In this document: positions 53,270 through 63,532 of the stretch, in pieces
Numbering within the stretch: the first letter of the stretch is position 1
Layout of the letters: every line of letters begins with the position of its first letter
DNA from: CAWATG01 sp963785035
GTDB taxonomy: Bacteria; Actinomycetota; Acidimicrobiia; IMCC26256; CAWATG01
Length of the DNA stretch: 64,000 nt
Assembly: GCA_963785035.1 (NCBI GenBank)
Contig: CAWATG010000004.1
Coordinates: forward strand, 682,001 to 746,000
Direction: 5' to 3'
Position numbers and translations under genes: made by a program
The notes under the pieces: model-generated
What the model saw: only the letters and a program-made list of their open reading frames with translations
What the model was told of the DNA's origin: nothing
The model's database searches: none

Positions 53270-53707
53270 GAACGCACGCTCTCCGATGGCATACCAACCC
53301 CTCCAGGACCGATCGCTGCGACCGTCGACAGGCTCCTTGCTGCCGTCGAGGCCGGCGCCGGCGATTCGGTCGGTGCGCTCTACGCCGACGATGCGCTGCT
53401 CGATGCCACCGTGCCCGGCTGGCGTCTCACCCGACGAGGTCCGACCGCCATCGCCGCCGAGTATGCCCACTGGTTTGCCGACCCCGGTCACTTCGAGGAA
53501 CTCGACCGTGTGCCGATCGACTCCGGGGAACTCGTCACGTACATGCTGGCATGGGAGGAGCATGGAGTACCGCACGCCGCACACCACTGCCATCGGCTGA
53601 CCGTCGACCCGACGACCAGCCGGATCACCGCCGACCGCGTCTTCTGCGGGGGCCGCTGGAACGCCGCCCTGCTCGCGTCCATGGCCGACGCGGAGCATGC
53701 CAGCTGA
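53267..53707 (+). CDS. NTF2-like (SnoaL-type) domain protein
   Basis: 146 residues. TVDRLLAAVEAGAGDSVGALYADDALLDATVPGWRL (in two stretches) is the alpha-beta cone of the SnoaL/NTF2 fold; the end PTTSRITADRVFCGGRW is typical. Small-molecule binding or isomerase function possible. The stop overlaps the kinase-like gene by 11 bp, so translation is coupled. Confidence 0.75.
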   Translation: MERTLSDGIPTPPGPIAATVDRLLAAVEAGAGDSVGALYADDALLDATVPGWRLTRRGPTAIAAEYAHWFADPGHFEELDRVPIDSGELVTYMLAWEEHGVPHAAHHCHRLTVDPTTSRITADRVFCGGRWNAALLASMADAEHAS

Positions 53708-54724
53708 CGTGAAACTCCCGCTCACTCCGCGCCCCGTCGCCGACTCGGTCGACGAGCTGCTCGCCGGAGCGCAACGGCGCGAACCCTTCCACCCCACGGA
53801 TAGCCGTTCATCGACCAGCTTCGAGAGAATCTGGATCGATGATGAACCGCTTATCGTGAAGTATCTACACCTCGATGACGACTTCCCGATGCGCGCTTCG
53901 GGGGACATCGGCTGCCGCCCCCTCCGTGCGTACGCTGCTGGGCTCTACGACCTCGCGCCGAATCTCATCGACCACGGCATCATCGGGATGGCTCGTGGCG
54001 TCGGCCGCAATGGCTGGGGGTCGGCAATCCTCATGCGTGATCTCGCCGTCGACCTTGTACCCGAGGGCGATGCGCCGTTCACAGAAGCCGAACATCTCGG
54101 ATTCGTGGACCACCTCGCAGGGATGTGCGCTGCATCGTGGGACTGGCACGACGACCTGGACCTGCTCCCCTACGGGTGCCGATGGGAGTTTTTCGGCAGC
54201 GCTGCGATCGATACCGAACGCGCACTCGGTTGGCCCGAACGGGTACCGGCCATTGCCGCAGAGGGTTGGGCACGTTTCGCCGAACGCGTCGCACCTCGCG
54301 TTGCGGCAGCAGTCGACGACCTTCGCCGCGACGTGTCCCCACTGGCCGAAGCGTTGCAACAACGCCATCATGTTTTCTGCACGGCGACTGGAAGGCAGGC
54401 AACCTCGGTACCCGCACCGATGGCAGAACCGTTCTCATCGACTGGGTCTACGTGGGTGAGGGTCCGGCCTGCCACGAGCTCGGCTGGTACCTCGCCTTGA
54501 ACCGGGCCAAGTTGCCCGCGGGGCACACCAAGGAACGGGTCATCACCGACTTTCGCGCCGCGCTCGAATCCCATGGCGTGACCACCGACGATTGGTGGGA
54601 ACGCCAACTCGCGTTGAGCATGCTCGGCACGCTCGTACAGTTCGGGTGGGAGAAGGCACTCGGCGACGAGGCCGAACTGGCCTGGTGGACCGACCGCGCA
54701 TCGATGGGGCTCGCGTTGCTGTGA
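53697..54724 (+). CDS. Aminoglycoside-phosphotransferase-like kinase (one frameshift)
   Basis: About 342 residues. N-lobe with WIDDEPLIVKYLH (ATP-binding Lys), catalytic loop LHGDWKAGNLG (HxDxxxxN) and LIDWVYVGEGP (metal-binding Asp, in place of DFG). Near 54371 one base is missing: VF then LHGDWKAG. Choline-kinase/APH family phosphotransferases act on many small hydroxyl compounds; the substrate here is unknown, not necessarily a drug. Overlaps the NTF2-like gene by 11 bp, suggesting one pathway. Confidence 0.8.
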
Positions 54725-56009
54725 GCGGTGAAATCGCCGCGGCGTTCAACGCGACGAGACACCGCCCCTGATCCCTCAGAAACACCGACAACAACGCCAG
54801 AGCGACGACGCAGACAGCAATGAACGCGATGGCAACGGTGTACCCAATGGCGGCTGACGTGCTCGCGACGAACTCACCCATGACAACCGGATCACGGGCG
54901 AGGCCGTACAAGAAGCAGAGCAGAGGCAACAGCAGCACCGCGTTGAGGATCTGCGTCAGCACGAGAATCGACACCAGCGGCGCACCCGGCACCAGGATGA
55001 GCCCAGCACTCACCACGACGATCACGCCGTACGTCCCATAGAACAGCGGCGCCTCGCGGGGACGGTCATCCAGACGCAGCTTCGCGTCCCACGAACTCGC
55101 TGACCGAATACGCGGTGGACAGCGGAAGAACCGATGGCGGCAAGGAGCGCCGCGCCGATGAGACCGACACCGAACAGCTTCCCCGCAAGGTTCCCAGCGA
55201 GCGGCTCCAGTGCTCGAGCGGCATCAGAAGCGTCGTTGATCGAGATGCCTTTCGGGTGGAGGGTGGCGGCGCATGCGATGACGACGAAGAATCCGATGAT
55301 CCCCGTCAGGCACGAGCCGACAATCACATCGATTCGCTCGTAGCGAAGCTCGTCAGTGGTAAGACGCTTGTCCGCCGCGTAGGACTGGATGAAGCTCAAC
55401 CCCCAGGGAGCGAGCGTCGTTCCGATGGTCGCCGTCACGATCGCGATCGCGTCGCGCGAACGCGGCAAGGGTTGGTGCCACGGTTCCGTGCAACGCGGCG
55501 CCCCAATCGGGCTTGGCCATGACACCGGCAATCACGTACGTCACGAACACCGCGCAAAGCAACATGAGAACGCGCTCGATGCGATGAAAACTCCCCCTCA
55601 GAACCATGAGCGACACCGCCGCGGCCGCAAGGGGCACGCTCGTGTAGCGACTCACACCGAAGAGTTCGAAGCCCGCGGCAATTCCGGCGAACTCGGCGCA
55701 CGTCGTACCGACATTGGCGACAACGAGCGCAACAACAGCGAAAGCGGCCAAACGTACGCCGTACACCTCGCGTACCAACCCAGTCAGTCCTTGGCCTGTC
55801 ACGACGCCCATTCGGGCGCCAAGGTCATGAAACAGGACGAGCGCTACCGTCGATACCAGCAGCACCCACAGCAGTTGGTATCCATGTTTGGCACCGAGCA
55901 CCGAATAGGTGGTGAGGCCCGCAGGATCATCGTCGGACAGCCCCGCCAGAAGTCCCGGACCGAGGACCGCGGCGAGGAGACCGTACCTACGCCGCAGCGA
56001 AGAGATCAA
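54543..56009 (-). CDS. Divergent Nramp-family metal-ion transporter (three frameshifts)
   Basis: About 410 residues, eleven helices. SDDDPAGLTTYSVLGAKHGY stands where canonical Nramp has DPGN, and ATIGTTLAPWGLSFIQ stands where MPH-containing TM6 lies; GVVTGQGLTGLVREVYGVR and CAEFAGIAAGFEL are family-like. So both metal-site motifs are altered, as in Nramp-related groups with other or broader substrates (Mg, Mn or Al are known). Extra bases near 55460, 55125 and 55095. The literal frame ends at 54543, antisense to the kinase-like gene; conserved sequence ends near 54780, so the real stop is probably about there. Start overlaps the CBS gene stop (ATGA). Confidence 0.78.
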
Positions 56010-57329
56010 CGCGAAACGTCCGGGTCACGAAACCAGTTGCGCCACGAACGCAAGGCCTGGGCGCGACGACGAATGCGGGCGTAGCGCCCCTGGCCGGGGA
56101 GGCGCTCGACAAGCAATTCTTCGAGCACGTCGTCAATGGCTACGACACCGACGAGCCGACCTTCGGTGTCGACCACGGGAAGAGCAAGGTAGTCGTGCAG
56201 TGCGAAGAGGTCGATGACCCGATCGACAGGCAACGTGGCAGGCACGACCGGCACCGATCTCGGCGTTGTGCGGCCAGCCAGCAGATCGTTCGGTTGATAG
56301 CTACCGACCGGACGGCCGTCGTCGTCGACGACGAACACGGTTGCCAACCCTTCGAGCTCTGGAAGATCAGCGGCGACACGGTCTCGGATCATCTCGACGG
56401 ACTCACCGACAGCAGCGGTACGAACCTCGCTGTTCATCAGTCCACCAGCCGTATCGGCGCGATGTGCGAGGAGGCGCCTGAGCGTCATGGCGCGTTCGGA
56501 GAGCACGCCCTCCAACAATGCGTCGACGGTATCGGGTGACAGATGCCGCAGCACTGCAGCGGCATCGTCGGCAGGCATACTCGCAACCATCGACGACGCG
56601 GTTTGCTCGTGAGGCCGTGTGCAGCAAGCGAGCCCCGACGCCGGGATGTGAGGCGCTCAGCGCCCCAGCAGCAGCGGAAGCGGGAACCGCATCGAGAACC
56701 TCGACTGCTCGCGCCGTAGGGAGGTGCGCCACGACCGAGGCCAACTCAGTGGCCGCCAGTCGATGCACGACTGCGGCGGGGGCAGCGAGCTGCAGCGCAT
56801 GTCCGCGTGCCGAGGTCAGGTGCAGGTCTGACCAATCAACCATGTGCCCGCGGCGATTCTGCACGAGACGGCCCATGCCAATCCGACGCCAGACTCCCGC
56901 CGCGCCGACCTCGACCGAGGCCACGCGCAGCACCGCGCCAGACCGCTCGATCACCACGTCGGACACACGAGCGAGACGCTTTCCGGCAACGTCGACGATC
57001 TGCGTGTCCAGGACATCGCGGGCGAGAAACAGCTCGTGCTCGGACAAAGCCTTCTGCGAGCCCGACTCGCCACCTTGCTCCGCTGATGTCGACACCTGGA
57101 TATCGCCCTGTTCGAAGGACGTCACCGCATCCCATTGCACCAGGAAGCCGACGCGCCGACGACGACCAACCGCCACTCGCCGGACAACCGGGCGGTCGTC
57201 TCCGAACTCGACGGTCATGTCAACGAGATGGCCCAAGACCTCCCCACCAACAGAGCGGACCTCTGTACCGAGAAGATCACTGAGCAGCATCGACCGGACT
57301 GCACTATGGGACATCGGTGCTGCGCTCAC
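56006..57329 (-). CDS. PRC-barrel, MgtE_N and CBS-pair protein (one frameshift)
   Basis: About 440 residues in four parts: two PRC-barrel repeats (LLGTEVRSVGGEVLGHLVDM; VLDTQIVDVAGKRLARVSDV), the MgtE_N superhelix (LAATELASVVAHLPTARAVEVL, and after a shift MPADDAAAVLRHLSPDTVDALL), and a CBS pair (MNSEVRTAAVGESVEMIRDRV, DYLALPVVDTEGRLVGVVAID). One extra base near 56600. It lacks the MgtE channel domain. Overlaps the Nramp-like gene (ATGA), so it is probably the regulatory, metal-sensing partner of that transporter. Confidence 0.85.
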
Positions 57330-57524
57330 ATCCTGACTCGGTATATCACCTCATCGGCACAGTTTGGCGGCGTCATGGTCTCACACCAGACCGCCTTGGC
57401 CCCACTGTGTCCCGCCTTGATCACCATATGGACGGATCCTGCAGATACGAACGAACGCAAAGTCGAGCGGCGGCGATCTCACGATGCCACTGACGACGCG
57501 TGGCCTCTGAGCGTCAAGCAAACC

Positions 57525-59820
57525 TCATGGTTTGCACGACGTCCTCTCGTCGAGGATGACCTCGAGTGTGCCGTGCCGATGCTGTACGTCGATCTCGTGA
57601 CCTGCCGTCCTTACGCCGCGTGATGTGGAGATCGACGGAGGCTTCGCCAACCGCGAGTCGCTCGAGGCGCACATCGTCAAGCCACACGGGCAGAGCGGGT
57701 CGCACCCGTAAGGTGCGCGCCGCGGCATCGGCGTCGAGTCCGACCAAAGCGGCAATGAGGTGCACGATCGCTGCAGAAGCCCACGCCTGCGGGACGTTCG
57801 CGCCGAGGTATTGGACCGGAAAGCTGCCAGGATCACGTTGGAGCCCCGAGAACAGCTCGGGGAGACGGCGTGAATCGAGGTGGTCCGCAGCATCGAAGAG
57901 CGCTCGCGCGATCAACGCCGCCTCGGCGTCGAGACCGTAGTTGCGAAAGCCGGCTGCCGCGATCGCATTGTCGTGAGGCCACACCGATCCGAGCTGGTAC
58001 GAAAACGGGTTGTAGCGAACGTGGTCCGCAGAGAGCGTGCGCACACCCCAGCCACTCCACATGTCGGGGGCCAGGAGGCGACTGGCGACACGCCTCGCGC
58101 GTTCCGGTTCGATCGCGCGTGTCCAGAGGAGATGCCCCGGGTTGGATGCGACGGTGTCGATCGGATGCTTGTCGCCATCGAGCCCGAGGTAGTACGTGCC
58201 TTCGTCTTCCCACCAGAAGCGCGTCTCGATGAGCTCCGCGAGGCGTTCGGCCTCTTCTCGAAGGCGCGTCGCGCCACTGACGTCGCGATAGACGTCTTCG
58301 AGGATGCCAGCCCACGCTCGTTTCGCTGCGACGACCAAACCTTGGTGCTCACACAACGCTATCGGCAATGTGGAAACCCCACCGTCAGCGCCAACGATCG
58401 CGTCGCCGGAGTCCTTCCATCCCTGGTTGTAGTAGCCCTGTGCTGACCGTGTCCGGTATTCCTGGAGACCGTCACCATCCAGGTCACCATCGGTCTCGAT
58501 CCATGCGAGTGCACGCTCCACGTGCGGACGGAGCGCATCGAGCGCAACCCGATCACCGTGCCAATTCCACGCCATTGCCGCCACCAGGACGTAGAGGGTG
58601 GTTGCTTCGTGCGATCCGTAGTACGGCGTGTGCGGCACGAGGTGCAGGGCCGCGAGCTCGCCGTTGCGCACTTCGTGTTCGATCTTGCCCGGCTGCATGT
58701 CACGCGTGTCGTCATACGCGTCTGCCTGCAGAGCGCCAAGGGCTCGGAGGCTTCCGAGCGCGAATCGCGGCGTCAAGGACAACGTCTGAAACGACACGGT
58801 CAACGCGTCGCGCCCGAACAGGCTTACGAACCACGGCACGCCGGCTGCCGGGACCCATGAATCCACGCTCTTGCTCTTGGCATTCCCTTGTCGGCCATTC
58901 GAATGTTCACTGCTTGCTATCGGATCGTGCCGATGCATGCGCAGACCGGCAAGGTCGCTGACTGCTTGGCGCAAGGTGGCAGTGACATCGGGATCACTGG
59001 TCGCGAACCGTGTCGCCTGCGCGACCCAACTCCGGTGCGTCCGGTCCTGTTCGGTGTCGCCGAGCAGGTTGTGACATCCGCGGGGTACATGCGCAGACTC
59101 GCCGCCGTCCAGGCTCGGCCTCCACAACAAGCACGTATGCCACGACTCCCCCGGCTCTATGGAGACCCGGAACAGGATCCCGCCGTTCGCGAACTCGGGC
59201 GCCGAATCGGCCACGTCCACCATGAACGCGATGCTCCGGTGGAACTCGCCGTTGCGGTACTCGGTGAGGAGGCGTCCAGCACGTTCGTTCCATGTGCTCT
59301 GCAACGCGCCGCGGCGAATCTCCCGGCCGCTCCTGACGTCGAACACATCGGCGAAATCCGATTCGAGACTGACCTCGAGACTCAACACAACGGGTTGACC
59401 GCTGAAGTTTGTGAGGTCGTAATCCTCATGGATGCCATGACCGATGGTTCGATCGAGCCGCAGGTGCAGCGAGCTCGCCTCGATCGTGGCGCCATCCGCG
59501 CCGAGAATCAATGGATTCGTGAACTCGAACCGCGCAGAGTGCGCCTCCACCGCCGAGGAATTGGACAGAACAGGACGTACTCGGCACAGCTTCAGGCGAT
59601 AGCCCGAGACCAACCTCGTGTCCGACACGAAGTATCCTTGTTCGCGGTTCGAGGACATCTCCCCGTTGACGCCCGAGACAGCGAACTCATTGTCGCTGTG
59701 GATCGTCACCGCTGCGGGACCGACACGAACCTCCACGCTTTCCTCTTCTGCGCTCTGTGACCGGACCCGCTCCCGGTCTTCCGTTACGAGAACTCTGGGG
59801 CGCAATCTAACGGTGAGCAC
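57525..59820 (-). CDS. Amylo-alpha-1,6-glucosidase-like (glycogen debranching type) protein
   Basis: About 765 residues. N-terminal GDE_N-like beta domain (EFAVSGVNGEMSSNREQGYF, SDTRLVSGY), then an alpha-alpha-barrel glucosidase: FVSLFGRDALTVSFQTLSL, EYRTRSAQGYYNQGWKDSGD, WSGWGVRTLSADHVRYNPFS, GSVWPHDNAIAA. Such proteins cleave alpha-1,6 branches of glycogen or sucrose-type oligosaccharides. One extra base near 57605; the corrected end is HEIDVQHRHGTLEVILDERT at 57525. GTG start. Terminal gene of a carbohydrate operon. Confidence 0.85.
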
Positions 59821-59863
59821 CCAGTTACCTGCGCGCGGTACGCCACGTTTTGGTACCGGTGGC

Positions 59864-60506
59864 TCAGAGCGCCATGTCGGTAATCACGACGGCTCGATCA
59901 CGTGCGACGCGGCCCGCGGGGATGGTCTCGTCACCGCCAAGCAACCGCCGCAGCACCTCGCGCTTGTCGTTTCCTGTCACGATCCACACGATCGCCGCGG
60001 CGCGATCGAGCGGCGGGTACGTGAGCGTCATGCGACGAGTACCGAGATAGTCGTTTGTGATCGCGACGTTCGTGCCGGTCACCTCGAGCACGGGATCCGC
60101 AGGGACGAGGGATGCCGTGTGCCCGTCGACGCCGAGACCGAGGTGTACGAGATCCAGCACCTGGGGCAATTCGGCGGAATAGCGGCGCGCTGCAGCATCG
60201 AGGTCAGGTTCGTCCACCGGGAGCGGATGCACGACCACCGGGACGTGCCTGCAGGAGCGCGGCATCCAGATGGGTGAGGTTTCGGGCCGGATCGCCACGA
60301 GGAACGATGCGCTCATCGACTTGGTAGACGTGCACGCGTTCCCATGCCAGGTCAACCTGTGCAAGGCGCGTGAGAACTGCCCAAGGTGTCCGACCACCGC
60401 TCAAGGCGATCGAGGCGCTCCGGCCGTCCCTGGTGGCCGCACGGAGTCGATCGGCGATGCAGCGCGTTGCCTCCTGGACGACATCGTCCACGCTGACGAC
60501 CTTCAT
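59864..60506 (-). CDS. pgl: 6-phosphogluconolactonase (one frameshift)
   Basis: About 213 residues. ASIALSGGRTPWAVL (SGGxTP), WERVHVYQVDERIVP, then after one extra base near 60250 HVPVVVHPLPVDEPDL, LGLGVDGHTASLVP and TLTYPPLDRAAAIVWIVTG. Hydrolyses the lactone made by Zwf. The MKVVSVDD start is used; a GTG 21 bp upstream is also possible. Between zwf and the debranching gene. Confidence 0.88.
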
Positions 60507-60545
60507 CCCTGAGCGCGCAGGTTCCACTGTCGGATCCGCCTGTTC

Positions 60546-61931
60546 TCATGCTTCATCCTCATCAACATCGTGCCATCCGCCCTGGGGCACGAGAACGTCG
60601 CGCGGTCCCCAGGATCCCCTCTCATAGAGCTGGACGGGAGCATGGTCTTCCAAGACAGGCTGCACGATCCTCCATGCTGCTTCGACGCCGTCCTGGCGAG
60701 CGAACAAACGTGCATCGCCACCGAGCGCGTCGTCGAGGAGCCGTTCGTAGGCCTCGTGACCGCCCGACGCGTTCTCCGTGTTGGCAACTCGCAACGGCAC
60801 CGATCTGCTGAGCAACGCGTCACCCAGCTTCTTGACCTGCATCTCGAGTGTGATGCTGGGATCGGGCTTCATGCGGAATCGCAGGTGGTTGGGGTGTGGT
60901 GCGCACATGGGGTCGGCGAAGAGCAATCGCGGTGGTCGCTTGAACTCGATCACGGCCTCGGTCACGGTTGCCGGGAGACCCTTTCCGGCTCTGATGTACC
61001 AGGGAACACCGGCCCAGCGCCACGAGTCGATCTCGGTACGCAACGCGACGAAGGTCTCCGTATCCGAGTCGGCGGGGACTCCGCTTTCCGCGCGGTATCC
61101 CTCGTATTGCCCACGGATGAGATCGGCCGACTGGAATGGCCGCATCGCGGTGAGCACCTTGGCTCGTTCGTCTCGGAGGGCGTTGGTGTCTTCGGAGACG
61201 GGGGGCTCCATCGCCAGGAGCGCCACGATCTGCAGCAGATGATTCTGCACGACATCGCGCAGCGTTCCGACGCGGTCGTAGAAGCGGCCGCGGCCCTCCA
61301 CGCCGAAGGATTCGGCCATCGTGATCTGCACGTTGTCGATGTAGTAGCGATTCCAGACGGGTTCGAGGATGCTGTTCGCGAAGCGGAACACCATGAGGTT
61401 CTGGACTGGTTCCTTGCCCAGGAAGTGGTCGATGCGAAAGATCGCATCCTCGGGGAAGTATCGATGCAGGGTCTCGTTGAGCTGTTCGGCCGATGCGAGG
61501 TCGCGACCGAATGGCTTTTCCAGTACGACACGAGCGTGCTGGTTGAGGCCGATCGAGGCGAGCCCTTCGACCACGTCGCCGAACAGCGACGGCGGAATCG
61601 CCAGATAACACACCACCAGGCGCGCGTCGGCGAGCATCGTGCCCAGTTGCCGATAGGTCTCCGGATCCCGATAGTCGCCCGGGACGTAACGCAACGAGGC
61701 TGCGAGGACGGCGAAGATGGTCTCGTCAATGGTCACGCCGGCAGCTTCGAGTTTCGTGCGCACATGGGTCCGCAGCTCGTCGACGCTCCATACCGTCGAA
61801 GCAACGCCCACGACAACCGCAGGAAGCCGCCCGCGAGCCGACAACTTGTACAGCGAGGTGAGCAGCTTCTTGGCGGCGAGGTCGCCGGTGATACCAAAGA
61901 GCACGAGGGTATCGGCGCGTTCGGCGGTCAT
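60546..61931 (-). CDS. zwf: Glucose-6-phosphate 1-dehydrogenase
   Basis: 461 residues, intact. FGITGDLAAKKLL is the NADP loop, RIDHFLGKEPVQNLM the substrate motif (catalytic His in RIDH). First enzyme of the oxidative pentose phosphate pathway. ATG overlaps gnd stop by 4 bp (ATGA). Confidence 0.95.
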   Translation of the reverse strand: MTAERADTLVLFGITGDLAAKKLLTSLYKLSARGRLPAVVVGVASTVWSVDELRTHVRTKLEAAGVTIDETIFAVLAASLRYVPGDYRDPETYRQLGTMLADARLVVCYLAIPPSLFGDVVEGLASIGLNQHARVVLEKPFGRDLASAEQLNETLHRYFPEDAIFRIDHFLGKEPVQNLMVFRFANSILEPVWNRYYIDNVQITMAESFGVEGRGRFYDRVGTLRDVVQNHLLQIVALLAMEPPVSEDTNALRDERAKVLTAMRPFQSADLIRGQYEGYRAESGVPADSDTETFVALRTEIDSWRWAGVPWYIRAGKGLPATVTEAVIEFKRPPRLLFADPMCAPHPNHLRFRMKPDPSITLEMQVKKLGDALLSRSVPLRVANTENASGGHEAYERLLDDALGGDARLFARQDGVEAAWRIVQPVLEDHAPVQLYERGSWGPRDVLVPQGGWHDVDEDEA

Positions 61932-62947
61932 GACGAGCTGACGTTTTCGTCGTGCCCGCCGAACTGGTTCCGCATCGCCGAGAGCAGCCGGTCGCCGTAG
62001 TCGGCTTCGCCACGCGAGCTGAAACGCTCATACAACGCGGCAGTCAGTACATGAGCCGGAACGCCGAGGTCCACGGCAGCTTGGACGGTCCATCGACCCT
62101 CACCCGAGTCGGACACGCGGCCTCGAAAGCCGTCGAGCTCCGGGTCTTGTCGGAGCGCGACCGCGGTGAGGTCGAGAAGCCAGGACGACACGACGCTTCC
62201 TCGTCGCCAGACTTCGGCAACCTCGGGAAGGTCGATGTCGAATTGGTAGTACTGCGGATCGCGCAACGGCGCGGTCTCGGCATCGTGCTCCCGGGACGCC
62301 GAACCGATTCCCGCGTGCGCCAGGAGATTGAGCCCCTCGGCATAGGCGGCCATCATCCCGTACTCGATTCCGTTGTGCACCATCTTGACGAAATGACCCG
62401 CACCGTTGGGCCCGCAGTGCAGGTAGCCATGTTCTGACGGGCTCGGTTGACCGGTGCGGCCGATGGACCGCGGCCCCGCGTCGACGCCGGGCGCGAGCGC
62501 CTTGAAGATCGGGTCCAGATGATCGACGATCTCGGTTTCACCACCGATCATCAAGCAGAAACCGCGTTCGAGACCGAACACCCCACCGCTCGTGCCCACG
62601 TCGACATAGTGGATGTTCGCCTCACGGAGCATGGCCGCGCGATCGATGTCGTCGCGATAACAGCTGTTCCCGCCGTCGACAATGATGTCGCCCGCACCGA
62701 GGTGGCCGGCGACCTCGGCGACCACTTGGCCGGTGAGCGCGGCCGGCACCATGACCCAGACCACGCGAGGTGTCCTGAGCTTCTCGGCAAGATCCTGGGG
62801 CGAGGATGCTCCGGTCGCCCCTTCGGCAACGAGCGCTGCGACCGAATCCGGGTTGCGGTCGTAGACCACGCATTCGTGACCCGCCTGCATCGCGCGCCGG
62901 ACGAGATTCGCTCCCATCCGGCCCAGACCGACCATGGCTACCTGCAT
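61928..62947 (-). CDS. gnd: 6-phosphogluconate dehydrogenase, short decarboxylating form
   Basis: 339 residues, intact. VGLGRMGANLVRRAMQAGH is the Rossmann loop, VDGGNSCYRDD and GPNGAGHFVKMVHNGIEYG hold the substrate and catalytic Lys. The short (single C-domain) type, usually NAD-dependent. GGGAG precedes ATG. First of the gnd-zwf-pgl-debranching operon. Confidence 0.94.
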   Translation of the reverse strand: MQVAMVGLGRMGANLVRRAMQAGHECVVYDRNPDSVAALVAEGATGASSPQDLAEKLRTPRVVWVMVPAALTGQVVAEVAGHLGAGDIIVDGGNSCYRDDIDRAAMLREANIHYVDVGTSGGVFGLERGFCLMIGGETEIVDHLDPIFKALAPGVDAGPRSIGRTGQPSPSEHGYLHCGPNGAGHFVKMVHNGIEYGMMAAYAEGLNLLAHAGIGSASREHDAETAPLRDPQYYQFDIDLPEVAEVWRRGSVVSSWLLDLTAVALRQDPELDGFRGRVSDSGEGRWTVQAAVDLGVPAHVLTAALYERFSSRGEADYGDRLLSAMRNQFGGHDENVSSS

Positions 62948-63099
62948 GATGTGGGCTCCCGTGTGTGCACTCTTGCCGTCGTCGACCGACGCGTCGCCGC
63001 AACCATGTCACACCACGGGTCATCGTGGCGTTCGACCTCAAGGGATTCGGGCGCGCCAGCACGGCCTAGGAGAACACGTCGGGTGTCTCCACCCGGTCC

Positions 63100-63381
63100 T
63101 CAGTGCTTCTCGCGGCGCTCGGCGCGACGCCGATACCGGCGAACCACGCCCACGCCCTCCCACACCAAGGAACCGAGGACGGCCGAGACGGCCGTCAACA
63201 CCCACAGCGGCCAGGTGAACGTCCAGAACAGGAAGTCGAGACTGACTTTCTGGCCGTTTTGGAGAATGAAGACCAGCAGCACCGCGATGCCCACGAGCGA
63301 GGCGATCGCACCAGCGCCGATCCTCTTCGCGGATTCTGTTTCACGACCTGTACTTTCGTCGTTCTCGTCTCGCGACACCAT
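63100..63381 (-). CDS. LapA-domain small membrane protein
   Basis: 93 residues. Two helices (IGAGAIASLVGIAVLLVFILQ and TWPLWVLTAVSAVLGSLVW) joined by QNGQKVSLDFLFWTF, the LapA/DUF1049 signature (N-x-x-x-V-x-F); basic tail RRYRRRAERREKH. GGGGGA precedes ATG. In Gram-negatives it is tied to lipopolysaccharide assembly; here a general membrane role. Confidence 0.85.
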   Translation of the reverse strand: MVSRDENDESTGRETESAKRIGAGAIASLVGIAVLLVFILQNGQKVSLDFLFWTFTWPLWVLTAVSAVLGSLVWEGVGVVRRYRRRAERREKH

Positions 63382-63532
63382 GAAGTTCTCCCCCCAATCA
63401 ACGTCGAGGCCTCGACGCCTTCAGCGTACGGCCTGCGCCGACCGCGGACTGTGGACCTTCTCGCGTATCGTCACTGACGACCGACGGCATCCACCGTCCA
63501 CGACGCGCAATGGATCGATGAGAGGGACGCCC

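Noticed and set aside
60570..62000. 476-residue plus-strand open frame
   Set aside because: Antisense to zwf; no recognisable domain.
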